From Halomicrococcus gelatinilyticus (GTDB lineage: Archaea > Halobacteriota > Halobacteria > Halobacteriales > Haladaptataceae): 64,000 nucleotides of DNA. The notes below the pieces were generated by a model. The model was not told where the DNA came from and ran no database searches. It saw only the letters and a program-made list of their open reading frames with translations. Made by a program: the position numbers and the translations under genes. This document shows, piece after piece, positions 34,905 to 43,525 of this stretch (positions are counted from its first letter, which is position 1; the number at the start of each line of letters is the position of its first letter). The DNA lies in assembly GCA_024227995.1 (NCBI GenBank), contig CP100467.1:62001-126000 (forward strand), given 5' to 3'.

Positions 34905-35945
34905 ATGCGAGCAGCCAGACTCCACGAGTACACGGACGACATGGACGACGCGTTGCAGATCGACGAGGTCGACCGGCCCGTGCCCGACCAGTCCGACGAC
35001 GTCGTCGTCGATGTCGAGGGCGCGGGCTGGTGCCAGACTGACAACCACATCATCGAGGGGATGTGGCAGGAGTACGTCCCCCAGGAACTGCCGATGACCC
35101 TCGGTCACGAGAACGCGGGCGTCGTCAGCGAGGTCGGGGACGAGGTCACGCTCGTCGACGAGGGCGACCCGGTCATCTGTCACCCGGTCCAGACCTGCGG
35201 AATCTGTCGGCCCTGCCGCCTCGGCGAGGACATGTACTGCGAGAACAGCGCGTTCAACGGACTGACGACGGACGGCGGCTTCGCAGAGTCCCTCCTCACG
35301 AACGAGCGCGCCGTCGTTCCGCTCCCGGACGGCGTCGACCCGACGGACATCGCTCCGCACGCCGACGCCGGCATCACCGCCTATCACGCCGTCAAGAAGG
35401 CCGTGCGGGAACTGAACCCCGGCGACCACGCCGTCGTCATCGGGGTCGGCGGCCTCGGCCACATCGGCCTGCAGTGCCTCGACGCGATGAGCGCGGCGAC
35501 CATCACGGCGGTCGACCTCAAGCCGGAGGCACGCGAACTCGCGGCGGACCTCGGCGCGGACCACACCATCGACCCGGAGAACGAGGACGTCCCCGGGGAG
35601 ATAGCGGCGCTGACCGACGAGACGGGCGCTGCGCAGGTGCTCGACTTCGTCGGTGCCGACGCGACGACGGGGTACGCGCCGGACGTCGTCGCTGCCGGCG
35701 GCGACCACCACGTCGTCGGCTACGGCGGGCACGTCCACGAACCCGCGCAGGCGCTGGTCAACGGCGAGTTCTCGTTCCGGGGCACGCTCGTCGGGAAGTA
35801 CGCCGAGCTCCAGGAACTCGTCGCGCTCGTCGAGAACGGCGACGTCGAACTGCGCACCTCGCGGTACGACCTCGGCGACGTCAACGCGGTCGCCGAGCGA
35901 CTCGAACACCGCGAGATCGAGGGACGGGCCGTCATCACCCCGTAG
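34905..35945 (+). CDS. Zinc-dependent alcohol dehydrogenase
   Basis: A 346-residue medium-chain dehydrogenase that oxidises a primary or secondary alcohol with NAD(P)+. The catalytic zinc ligands are Cys43 and His68-Glu69 (GHEN). The structural zinc cysteines are C98, C101, C104 and C112 in CGICRPCRLGEDMYC. The Rossmann motif is VIGVGGLGHIG near 180-190. Its place opposite a propane-monooxygenase-like accessory pair suggests 1- or 2-propanol or a related alcohol as substrate, by inference. The ATG at 34905 is 7 bases after a TGTGGTAGC repeat. It converges on the Bat-like regulator. Confidence 0.93.
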   Translation: MRAARLHEYTDDMDDALQIDEVDRPVPDQSDDVVVDVEGAGWCQTDNHIIEGMWQEYVPQELPMTLGHENAGVVSEVGDEVTLVDEGDPVICHPVQTCGICRPCRLGEDMYCENSAFNGLTTDGGFAESLLTNERAVVPLPDGVDPTDIAPHADAGITAYHAVKKAVRELNPGDHAVVIGVGGLGHIGLQCLDAMSAATITAVDLKPEARELAADLGADHTIDPENEDVPGEIAALTDETGAAQVLDFVGADATTGYAPDVVAAGGDHHVVGYGGHVHEPAQALVNGEFSFRGTLVGKYAELQELVALVENGDVELRTSRYDLGDVNAVAERLEHREIEGRAVITP

Positions 35946-35963
35946 GCGTCCGACGACCGGGCG

Positions 35964-36668
35964 TCACTCCCGGGCGGGCGAGTCGAACAGGCCGGCGAAC
36001 ACCTTCTTCTGCGCGGTCCGGAGGTGCTGGCTGAACGTGGACTGCGCGATGTCGAGCGCGTCGGCGCAGTCGTCCGCGGAGCTCTCCCGCGGCCACGTGA
36101 AGTAGCCGCGCTCGTAGGCCGTCGCGAGCGCGTCGAGCTGCTTCTCCGTGAGACTGTTGGTGAGCGCGACCTGCGCCCCGTGTGCCGTCTGGACGGGCAC
36201 CGACTGTCCGGCGTCGTGACGCGCGACGAGGTCCGACCCCGGATACCGTTCGTGGAACGTCTCGACGACGTCGCGCACGTCGACGTGCGGCGGGACGTCG
36301 GCGACGACGCGACCCACCCCGTCGTCCGCGACGACGGACTGCGTGAGCGCGCCCGCGTCGGCCAGCGTCGTCGCCACGCAGTGGCCGGCGATGACGAACT
36401 CGAAGAGACTCCCCGTCGCCCCGCGCCCGACGAGCCGCGCGTCGGCGATGACGGACGCGTCGTCCGTCGCGGACAACACCTGCTCGGGTACGGCGTCCTC
36501 GATGGTGAAGTACTCCAGCAGGCGGCCGTCCGACCGGTTGACGAAGTACTCCAGGTTCACCCGGGTGTCGAGCCGGGCCGACATCTCGACGAAGAAACAG
36601 TCGCGGTCGCGGAGCTGGAACTCGAGCTCGACGGACGGTTCGGTCGTACTGGTCGTCGCGGCCCCCAT
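35964..36668 (-). CDS. Bat-like HTH_10 transcriptional regulator
   Basis: A 234-residue regulator of the bacterio-opsin activator type. The N-terminal two thirds form the GAF-like/Bat-associated domain with no cysteine cluster. The C-terminal HTH_10 domain (about 170-225) contains SLTEKQLDALATAYERGYF, the conserved WPRE segment and DIAQSTFSQHLRTAQKKVF. It lies 18 bases from the converging alcohol dehydrogenase gene and may regulate that locus. The start ATG at 36668 is followed by a low-complexity threonine-rich leader. Confidence 0.88.
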   Translation of the reverse strand: MGAATTSTTEPSVELEFQLRDRDCFFVEMSARLDTRVNLEYFVNRSDGRLLEYFTIEDAVPEQVLSATDDASVIADARLVGRGATGSLFEFVIAGHCVATTLADAGALTQSVVADDGVGRVVADVPPHVDVRDVVETFHERYPGSDLVARHDAGQSVPVQTAHGAQVALTNSLTEKQLDALATAYERGYFTWPRESSADDCADALDIAQSTFSQHLRTAQKKVFAGLFDSPARE

Positions 36669-36781
36669 GTGATACGTTGACCACTACCTCACTGGTAATT
36701 TTTGTGTCCGCCCGCTGGCAACCCGGGGTCGAACGACACAACGACTGATGCACCTTCGACACGTAGTCGGCACACCGACGC

Positions 36782-37621
36782 ATGAACATCAGACGGACAC
36801 TCCGGAGGGTGACGGTGTTGCTGCTCGTCGTCGCCGCGGTCGTTCGCATCAACGCCGTCCGACTCGAACGCACGCACGCCCGCCTCGCGGACGACCTGCT
36901 CAGCGAGGCCAGCAGCACCACCGACCGCCAGTACGCGGCGGACGACGTCGACGACCTGCCGGCACCCGTCCGGCGCTACTTCGAGACCGTCCTGGAGGAG
37001 GGGCAACCGCACGTCCGGTCGGCCTCCCTGAAACAGCGCGGCGAGTTCAGGCTGGGCGGTCCGGACGCGGAGTGGAAGCCGATGACCGCGACCCAGCACG
37101 TCACGGTCGATCCGCCGGGGTTCGTCTGGGACGCGACCATCGACGTGCTCCCGTTCGTCTCGACCGACGTGGTCGACGGGTACGCCCACGGCGAAGGGTT
37201 CCTCCGCGCGAAGGTGCTCGCGACGATTCCGGTCGTCGACGCCGGCCCGGACGAGCGGATGGACGAGGGCGAACTGGTGCGCTACCTGGCCGAGGCGGTC
37301 TGGTACCCGACCGCGCTGTTTCCGGGGGAGGGCGTCGAGTGGGAGGCCGTCGACGACCGGACGGCGCGCGCGACGCTCGAGCACGCCGGGAACGAGGCGT
37401 CCGTCACCTTCCACTTCGACGGCCGCGACCTGGTGTCGCGCGTGACCACCGAACGATACCGCCAGGAGGACGACGCCTACGCCCCGTGGACGGGCTACTT
37501 CCGCGCGTACGAGAATCGGAACGGCATCCTCGTCCCGACCGACGCGGAGGTGGAGTGGAACCTGCCGGACGGGGACCTGCCGTACTGGGCCGCGAGCCTC
37601 GTGCGAATCGAGTACGAGTGA
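36782..37621 (+). CDS. DUF6920/DUF6544-like secreted or membrane-anchored protein
   Basis: A 279-residue protein. One N-terminal helix (about 9-24) is followed by a soluble domain with the recognisable motifs DDLPAPVRRYFETVL, a repeated VRSASLKQRGEFRLG strand and WKPMTATQHVTVDPPGFVWDA. These match a family of uncharacterised proteins (DUF6920/6544). The C-terminal half has YWAASLVRIEYE. Function unknown; a lipid- or hydrophobic-ligand-binding beta fold is a guess. Transcribed alone. Confidence 0.75.
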   Translation: MNIRRTLRRVTVLLLVVAAVVRINAVRLERTHARLADDLLSEASSTTDRQYAADDVDDLPAPVRRYFETVLEEGQPHVRSASLKQRGEFRLGGPDAEWKPMTATQHVTVDPPGFVWDATIDVLPFVSTDVVDGYAHGEGFLRAKVLATIPVVDAGPDERMDEGELVRYLAEAVWYPTALFPGEGVEWEAVDDRTARATLEHAGNEASVTFHFDGRDLVSRVTTERYRQEDDAYAPWTGYFRAYENRNGILVPTDAEVEWNLPDGDLPYWAASLVRIEYE

Positions 37622-37735
37622 CGCCGAGGCGTCCGGTTCACCGCGGCAACCTCTCCCGTCGACGGACGGGACGTTCAACAGGGTCAGTCACGACGGCGGC
37701 GTGTGAACGCTCGCAGGTCTAACAACGGAAGGGCG

Positions 37736-38143
37736 TCAGTCCGGGAGGAGTTCGAACGTGAGACGGACGTTCTCGGCCGAGAGCGTCGAGGCGTCGAGGC
37801 GGACGCGACTGCCGACTTCGACGGTCGCCGGGTCGTCCGCGATGCGCCCCATGAGTCTCGGCCCTTCGTCGAGCGTGACGATGGCGGAGAGGACGGGGGC
37901 GTCGGTCTCGAACTCCCGCGCCGGACGGTGGACGTGCGTGTAGCCGTACACGGTGGCGGTGCCGGCGATGGGTTCGAACTCCCAGTCGTCGGAGTAGCAG
38001 TCCGGACAGTAGCGCCGCGGGGGATGGCTCGCCGCGCCGCAGTCGTGGCAGCGCTGCACGCACACCTCACCGTCGGCGACGCGCTGCCAGTATCGCCGTT
38101 CGTGGTCCGAGGTCGTCGATGGAATCGGCTTCTCAGTCGGCAC
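37736..38143 (-). CDS. DUF35 zinc-ribbon/OB-fold acyl-CoA-associated protein
   Basis: A 135-residue protein. The N-terminal rubredoxin-like zinc ribbon has Cys32, Cys35, Cys46 and Cys49 (CHDC and CPDC), followed by an OB-fold (about 55-135) containing GTATVYGYTHVHR. DUF35 proteins bind acyl-CoA and form complexes with thiolase-like partners. Its GTG start at 38143 overlaps the end of the thiolase-like gene by 11 bases, so the two are translationally coupled and probably form such a complex. No ATG is available at a suitable place. Confidence 0.88.
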   Translation of the reverse strand: MPTEKPIPSTTSDHERRYWQRVADGEVCVQRCHDCGAASHPPRRYCPDCYSDDWEFEPIAGTATVYGYTHVHRPAREFETDAPVLSAIVTLDEGPRLMGRIADDPATVEVGSRVRLDASTLSAENVRLTFELLPD

Positions 38144-39296
38144 CGGAACCACCCCGTTCGAGCACCGCGACCGACTGCGTCGAGAAGACGCCGCCGTTGC
38201 CGTGGACGAGCGCCGTCGAGGCGTCGTCCACCTGCGTCGCTTCGGCCCGCCCCTGGAGCTGGCGGATGGCTTCCGTGACGTGGAAGATGCCGCTCGGCAT
38301 CCCGGGATGCGCCTGTGCGAGCGCCCCACCGTGCGTGTTGAGCGGCCACTTACCGTCCAGTCGGAGCGCACCGCTCTCGACGAGTTCCCCGCCGTCACCC
38401 AGGTCGCAGAAGCCGAGGTCCTCGAGTATCCGAAGAACGGTGATGGTGAAGCAGTCGTAGAGCTCGAGCACGTCGACCTCGTCGTGGTCGACGTCCGCCT
38501 CGTTCATCGCCGCACGTCCCGCTTCCACGGCCCCCGTCTCCTCGAACGAGGGCAGTTGCGAGACGTGGTCGTGAGTGTGTCGCGCCCCGAACCCCGCCAG
38601 CTCGACCGGCGTCCTGTCGACGGTGGCTGCGTTCGCTTCGGTCGTCACGACGAACGCCGCTCCGCCGTCGGAGATGAGCGCACACTGGTCAGCGGTCAGC
38701 GGCGTCGCGACCGTCGGCGAGTCGAGAACGTCGTCGACCGACTTCGCCTCGGTTCGCTGGACCCGGTCCGGTCGCTGCAGCGAGGCGTGTTCGTGTTCGA
38801 TGGCGGCTATCTCGGCGAGCTGTCGCCGCGTCGTGTCGAAGGTGTCGAGGTGCCAGTTCGCGACGTGAGCGTAGAGCGACGGAACGATGTTCGCCGGTTC
38901 TTCGAACGGACCGACGGCGTCCGCCAGTTCCTCGACGACCGTCGACGGCCCGAACTCGGATCGGAGTGCGTCTGCTGCGACGACCAGGACGGTCTCCGCT
39001 CGGCCGCTTTCGATGGCCGTCGTCGCTCGCTCGATCGAGTTCACGTGGGACGCGCCACCCAGTCCGGTCAGTTCGGCGAACCGCAGCGGCGCGAGTCCCA
39101 GCCGTTCGACGAGACGGGGGAGGGGAAATCGCTCGTTGCGAAACGGTGCGGTCGCGATGAGACCGTCGACGTCGCCCGGACCGAGTCCGACGTCTCGCAG
39201 TGCTTCGCGCGTCGCCTCCACGTTCAGTTCCTCGTATCCGCTGTCGGGCGTCGCTCCGACGCTCGTTTCGCCGTAGCCGATCAAGACTGCCCCCAT
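38133..39296 (-). CDS. Thiolase-like protein (SCP-x/Ltp2 type) lacking the nucleophile cysteine
   Basis: A 387-residue thiolase-fold protein. The position that carries the acyl-accepting cysteine in thiolases reads GLGGASHVNS (78-87), so no cysteine is present. The histidine motif NTHGGALAQAHPG is kept, and the late GNGG segment lacks the second cysteine. This is the pattern of non-thiolytic members such as the steroid side-chain aldolase Ltp2, which also pairs with a DUF35 protein. A carbon-carbon-forming or -cleaving role on an acyl-CoA is therefore inferred. The start at 39296 fits the family; the frame upstream is spurious. Confidence 0.85.
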   Translation of the reverse strand: MGAVLIGYGETSVGATPDSGYEELNVEATREALRDVGLGPGDVDGLIATAPFRNERFPLPRLVERLGLAPLRFAELTGLGGASHVNSIERATTAIESGRAETVLVVAADALRSEFGPSTVVEELADAVGPFEEPANIVPSLYAHVANWHLDTFDTTRRQLAEIAAIEHEHASLQRPDRVQRTEAKSVDDVLDSPTVATPLTADQCALISDGGAAFVVTTEANAATVDRTPVELAGFGARHTHDHVSQLPSFEETGAVEAGRAAMNEADVDHDEVDVLELYDCFTITVLRILEDLGFCDLGDGGELVESGALRLDGKWPLNTHGGALAQAHPGMPSGIFHVTEAIRQLQGRAEATQVDDASTALVHGNGGVFSTQSVAVLERGGSGAD

Positions 39297-39687
39297 CGGT
39301 GCGTGGACCAACGACGGTCCTGTTGAAGGGTTTGGGGGTGCAGCGGCTGTCGAGTACGTCACCGTCACGGGGCGGTGCACGTCACCGTCACGGGGCGGTG
39401 CGAACCGCTCGCACTCGCGGCGGGGGCGCTTCGCACTCGTCGCCCCTCGCTCGTCCGTCGAAAGTAGCGTCGCTCGGTTCGGCCATGAGGTCCCCGCCTG
39501 CGCCGGGCCGTATCGGCCCCACCGAACGCCAGAAAGCTGAAGTGGACTCCGCACTCCGTGACCGGGAACGTGGGGTCGAGTGACAGCCTGCGCCTGTCGA
39601 CTGCGCGGAGACCCCGCACCTGGACCAGCTTGCTTGCCCAGGCGTCCACGGCCTCACGTGCCCGAACGGCGTACGACCGGTCGGTCG
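39297..39687. other. Intergenic stretch with a tandem duplication
   Basis: About 390 bases with no convincing gene. The only structure seen is the perfect 23-base tandem duplication at 39356-39401. Minus-strand open frames across it look like shadows. Confidence 0.4.
39356..39401. repeat. Perfect tandem duplication of 23 bases
   Basis: Two adjacent identical copies at 39356-39378 and 39379-39401. Each starts ACGTCACCGTCACGGG and ends GCGGTGC. Perfect identity suggests a recent slippage event upstream of the thiolase-like gene. Confidence 0.85.
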
Positions 39688-40407
39688 CTACGTCGTGGTC
39701 GTCATCTCCTGGCCGCCCGCGTCGACGGTCGTCACGAGGTCCAGCGACTGGGCCTGGTCGTCCGTCTCCACGAGACCGACGGCGAACGCCGATGCGACGA
39801 CGCCACCTTCGAGCGTCACGTCGAACGTTCCGACGGCCTGGTCCGCACCGGCCGGACGGATCTCGAGCGTGTACGACCCGGCCGGGACGTCGAGGTAGTC
39901 GCTGGCGTTCCCGAACTCGAGTCCCTCGACGAGGACGTCACCGTCTGCAGCGATGTCGACGGCCGGCGCGTCCGGCGAAAGGTGAACTGCTCGCAGTCGC
40001 GCCTGCTCCCCTGACGGTGCCTCGGTCTGGTCCACGAAGAGGAACACCTCGGGGCTGTCGAGTCTGCCACCCGCCGCGACGGTGTACGCCGTGTTCGATT
40101 CGAGGGTGGCCTGCTGTTCGAGAATCGCGCCCTGTCGCCCCTCCCCCGCGGGTGCGACCGCGAACGTGTACTCTCCTGGCTCGAGTTCGAGGTAGTCGCT
40201 CACGTCCGTGAACTCGACCCCTTCCAGCACGCGGTCCCCGTCGACGAAGACGTCCACCGCCGGCGCGTCCGGAATCGCGTGGAGGACCCGCACGCGGGCC
40301 GCTTCCCCCTCGGCCGGGGTCGTCTCCTGTGCGCCCGCAACCCCACCGAGAACGGTCAGTCCACCCGCCCCGAACGCTCGAAGTACCTGTCGTCGTGACT
40401 GTGTCAT
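39688..40407 (-). CDS. Tat-exported DUF4397 protein
   Basis: A 239-residue secreted protein. The Tat signal has Arg5-Arg6 (SRRQVLRAFG) and ends near AGAQ (24-27). Two DUF4397 repeats follow: ARVRVLHAIPDAPAVDVFVDG and, about 100 residues later, ARLRAVHLSPDAPAVDIAADG. Each is followed by VEFTDVSDYLELEPG-type strands. The beta-sandwich family is common in cell-surface proteins; a specific ligand is unknown. The ATG at 40407 has an inverted repeat and an AT-rich element just upstream. Confidence 0.9.
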   Translation of the reverse strand: MTQSRRQVLRAFGAGGLTVLGGVAGAQETTPAEGEAARVRVLHAIPDAPAVDVFVDGDRVLEGVEFTDVSDYLELEPGEYTFAVAPAGEGRQGAILEQQATLESNTAYTVAAGGRLDSPEVFLFVDQTEAPSGEQARLRAVHLSPDAPAVDIAADGDVLVEGLEFGNASDYLDVPAGSYTLEIRPAGADQAVGTFDVTLEGGVVASAFAVGLVETDDQAQSLDLVTTVDAGGQEMTTTT

Positions 40408-40871
40408 GTGTCTTCTCCCCCGCCAGCCCAACGACCAGTTGGTAAAAAAGAATTTTGTCCAACGCGTTCGGTGGTCGGGACGGGTCGCCCACGCTGCCGT
40501 CACCACGTCCGGCCGACGCAGACCGGTCGGGGCGAGTCGTTTCGACTGCCTCCCAGAATCACGTATTCCGCCCGAACGGCGTTTCGGCCGTAACGCCGCA
40601 CAACCAGATCGAGTCAGCAGTAATCGTACGTCAAAACTCGATGGCGTAATCGACGGCACCGGCCGACGACGATTCATCGAAGGTGCGCTCGGCGTGGCCA
40701 TCACGGTCGTGACGCTCCCAGCCACGACGAACTCGTGGACGCTCGCTTTCCGGGTGGCGGCTCCCGTCACCGGTCCCCCCTGCGGGCGCGGACGGACCGC
40801 CGACGTGACAGTTCGTTAACCGAACTGCGTTTTGGAACAGCTACTTTGCGGTGCCCGAGAAAGGACGGGAC
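40408..40871. other. Intergenic stretch, possible Tat-signal remnant
   Basis: Besides the DUF4397 promoter, the forward frame 40640-40819 encodes RRRFIEGALGVAITVV followed by unstructured sequence and a stop, without a start codon. It resembles a Tat signal cut from its protein. No other gene is seen before citrate synthase. Confidence 0.3.
40428..40442. promoter_or_regulatory. Inverted repeat upstream of the DUF4397 gene
   Basis: CCAAC-GACCA-GTTGG lies 21-35 bases upstream of the ATG, directly downstream of the TATA-like run at 40443-40457 (TTCTTTTTTACC on the minus strand). The position near the transcription start is that expected of a repressor operator. Confidence 0.4.
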
Positions 40872-42011
40872 ATGCCGACAGACGACCAGCAGGTCCACCG
40901 CGGCCTCGAGGGCATCGCCGTCGCTGAGACGAGACTGAGCAGCATCGACGGCGAGGCCGGCGAACTCGTCATCGGCGGATTTCCGCTGGACGAACTCGCT
41001 GCCAACGCGACCTACGAGGAGAGCGTCTTCCTCCTGTGGAACGACCGACTGCCGACCGCCGATGAGCTCGCCGACTTCCGGACCGACCTCGCCGCGCGCC
41101 GCGCCATCGACGACGAGGTCCGCGAGGTGCTGCGGCGGGCCGCCGCGGAGGGCAAACCGGCGATGGACGCGCTTCGGATGGGCGCCGCGGCGGCCAACCT
41201 CGGGAGCGACGACGGCGACCCGGAGACGGACGCCCGCCGCGTCGTCGCCGCCTTCCCGACCATCGTCGCGACGTACTGGCGGTACCGCCAGGGCGAGGAG
41301 CCGGTCGCGCCGCGCGAGGACCTCGGCCACGCCGCGAACTACCTGTACATGCTGACCGGCGAGGAGCCGACCGACGCCGCGGTTCGCGGCCTGGAGACCT
41401 ACCTGAACACCGTCGTCGACCACGGGCTGAACGCCTCGACGTTCACCGCCCGGGTCGTCGTCTCCACCGAGTCGGACGTCGTCTCAGCAGCGACGGCGGC
41501 CGTCGGGACGCTCAAGGGACCGCTGCACGGCGGCGCTCCCGGTCCGGTGCTCGACATGCTCACCGAGGTGCACGAGCGCGGCGACCCGGAGGCGTACGTC
41601 CGCGAGACGCTGGACGCCGGGGAGCGCCTGATGGGCTTCGGTCACCGGGTCTACCGCGTCCGCGACCCCCGGGCGTCGGTGCTGTCGTCGGCCGCCGAGC
41701 GCTTCTACGAGGCGAGCGGCGACGACGACTTCTTCGAGACCGTCCAGTCGTTCGAGGACGTCGCCGTCGACGTGCTGGCCGAACACAAGCCCGACCGCAG
41801 CCTCGAGACGAACGTGGAGTTCTACACCGCCGCGCTGCTGCACGGCGTCGGCGTCCCCCGCGACCTGTTCACGGCGACGTTCGGCGTGTCGCGCGTCGGC
41901 GGCTGGACGGCCCACTGCCTCGAACAACTCGAGGACAACCGGCTCGTCCGTCCGCGGGCCCGCTACGTCGGCGACGCAGGGCGGACGTGGACGCCTGCGA
42001 AGGAGCGCTAG
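40872..42011 (+). CDS. Citrate synthase family protein with Glu at the catalytic Asp position
   Basis: A 379-residue type-II-like citrate synthase fold protein, condensing acetyl-CoA (or propionyl-CoA) with oxaloacetate. Two catalytic histidines are present: His219 in GPLHGGAP and His258 in GFGHRVY. The catalytic aspartate motif NVDFY instead reads NVEFY, so Glu316 stands in its place. The C-terminal FGVSRVGGWTAHCLEQLEDNRLVRP is typical. This may be a minor paralogue with lower or altered activity such as 2-methylcitrate synthase. The ATG at 40872 fits the family start; a GTG 21 bases upstream is possible. Confidence 0.9.
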   Translation: MPTDDQQVHRGLEGIAVAETRLSSIDGEAGELVIGGFPLDELAANATYEESVFLLWNDRLPTADELADFRTDLAARRAIDDEVREVLRRAAAEGKPAMDALRMGAAAANLGSDDGDPETDARRVVAAFPTIVATYWRYRQGEEPVAPREDLGHAANYLYMLTGEEPTDAAVRGLETYLNTVVDHGLNASTFTARVVVSTESDVVSAATAAVGTLKGPLHGGAPGPVLDMLTEVHERGDPEAYVRETLDAGERLMGFGHRVYRVRDPRASVLSSAAERFYEASGDDDFFETVQSFEDVAVDVLAEHKPDRSLETNVEFYTAALLHGVGVPRDLFTATFGVSRVGGWTAHCLEQLEDNRLVRPRARYVGDAGRTWTPAKER

Positions 42012-42139
42012 GTCGCGGCGGGGCCGGACTGCTCTGCGTGGCGACTTCGTCGCGGGTACGTCGACGACAACCCGGGACGGGACCAGGAGACTGACACGCG
42101 AGACGACACTGATTTACAATACGACGGCAGCCTTGGCGC

Positions 42140-43006
42140 ATGGACGACGAGTCGGTCGGGATCGCGCTCGTGGTCGTCTCCGCCATCGGATTCGGCACGC
42201 TGGGGATCTTCGGCGTCATCGCCGCCGACCAGGGGCTCTCCATCCCGACGGTGCTCGCGCTCCGGTTCGCCCTCGCGACGGCTCTCGTCTGGGGCGTCCG
42301 CTGGCACCGCGGTCGGTTCCGGGTCCCCGGCAGGCGGATACTGGCGATAGCGTTCGCCCTCGGAGCGGGCGGCTACGCCGTCCAGAGCGGGCTCTACTTC
42401 TTCGGGCTCGAGTTCATGACCGCGGGGATGGTCGGGATCGTCCTCTACACGTATCCGGCGTTCGTCGTCTGTCTCGTCGCGGTCGTCCACCCGGACCGGG
42501 TGACGCCGCGTCTCCTGGGCGCTCTCGGACTGTCGATCGGCGGCGTCGCGCTCGTCACCGGCGTCGACCCGGCCGGAGTCGACCCGCGAGGCGTCGTCGT
42601 GGTCCTCGGTGCGGCGCTCGCGTACTCGCTGTACATCGTGGTGAGCCAGCGCGCGCTCACGACGGTCGACGCAGAGACGCTGACGTCGTTCGTCCTCCCC
42701 TCGGCGGCCCTGAGCTTCGTGGTCTTCGGGGTCGGGACGGACACGCTCGCGATGCCGGACGGCGCCGTCGCGTGGGGTTCCGTCCTCGCGATCGCGATCC
42801 TCGCGACGGTGGTTCCGGTCCTCACGTTCTTCGCCGGGATAGAGAAGATCGGCGCGAGTCGAGCGAGCATCATCAGTACTGCCGAACCCGCCGTCACCGT
42901 CGCTCTCGGTGCGGCCGTGCTGGGAGAACCGATCACGGTCGTGACGGTCGTCGGAGGGACCCTCGTCGTCGCAGGCGTCATCGTCATCCAGCGTGAGGGG
43001 ACCTGA
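42140..43006 (+). CDS. EamA-family (DMT superfamily) permease
   Basis: A 288-residue ten-helix transporter made of two EamA repeats (about 7-135 and 150-285). Typical are the first-helix FGTLGIFGVIAADQG, the LRFALATALVWG second helix and the late SIISTAEPAVTVALGAAVLGEPIT. Members export metabolites such as amino acids or nucleosides; the substrate is unknown. The gene starts at ATG 42140 and ends 33 bases from the converging GNAT gene. Confidence 0.9.
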   Translation: MDDESVGIALVVVSAIGFGTLGIFGVIAADQGLSIPTVLALRFALATALVWGVRWHRGRFRVPGRRILAIAFALGAGGYAVQSGLYFFGLEFMTAGMVGIVLYTYPAFVVCLVAVVHPDRVTPRLLGALGLSIGGVALVTGVDPAGVDPRGVVVVLGAALAYSLYIVVSQRALTTVDAETLTSFVLPSAALSFVVFGVGTDTLAMPDGAVAWGSVLAIAILATVVPVLTFFAGIEKIGASRASIISTAEPAVTVALGAAVLGEPITVVTVVGGTLVVAGVIVIQREGT

Positions 43007-43039
43007 TCGGCGTGTCTTCACCCGCTCGCATGTGGCCCC

Positions 43040-43447
43040 TCAGAGTTCCTTCTCGATGACGTAGCCCCACTGCTCGTAGTCGAGGTCGCCGTAGTACTCG
43101 TGGACGTCCGTCTTCCCGGCGGGCGACGCGAGCGCGACGTACTCGCAGTCGCGCTCGGCGGCCCACGTCTCGACGTGCTCGACGAGCGCGGTGCCGTGGC
43201 CCTCGCCGCGGTGGGGTTCGTCGACGGCCAGGTCGTAGAGCCAGGCGTGACGGGCGTGATGGAGGACGTCCCTGACGAGGACGCCCGCGACGGCGACGAG
43301 GTCGTCGTCGACGAACCGTCCGAAGAGAGTGTAGTCGTCCTCGGCGGTCCACGCCAGCACCTCGCTCGGCGTCGCGTCGCTCCAGAGCTGTCGCAGGACG
43401 GGGACCGCAGCGCGCCGCTGGGGCTCGGTTTCGAGCTCTCGGATCAC
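43040..43447 (-). CDS. GNAT-family N-acetyltransferase
   Basis: A 135-residue acetyl-CoA-dependent transferase. Motif A is LYDLAVDEPHRGEGHGTALVEH, with the pyrophosphate-binding RGEGHG turn near 83-88. The C-terminal strand has YYGDLDYEQWGYVIEKEL. The substrate is unknown. It converges on the EamA permease gene. Confidence 0.87.
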   Translation of the reverse strand: MIRELETEPQRRAAVPVLRQLWSDATPSEVLAWTAEDDYTLFGRFVDDDLVAVAGVLVRDVLHHARHAWLYDLAVDEPHRGEGHGTALVEHVETWAAERDCEYVALASPAGKTDVHEYYGDLDYEQWGYVIEKEL

Positions 43448-43525
43448 GGACGCAACTAGCAGAACCAGTCCGAAATAGATTCGCCAAAGCAGGCTGTAGT
43501 TGGAGAACTGACGCGTCTTCGGGAG

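Noticed and set aside
33755-36668. Diiron monooxygenase subunits expected beside the accessory trio
   Set aside because: I looked on both strands between 30.9 and 37.7 kb and found no EXXH-pair hydroxylase or reductase; only the accessory-like genes are present.
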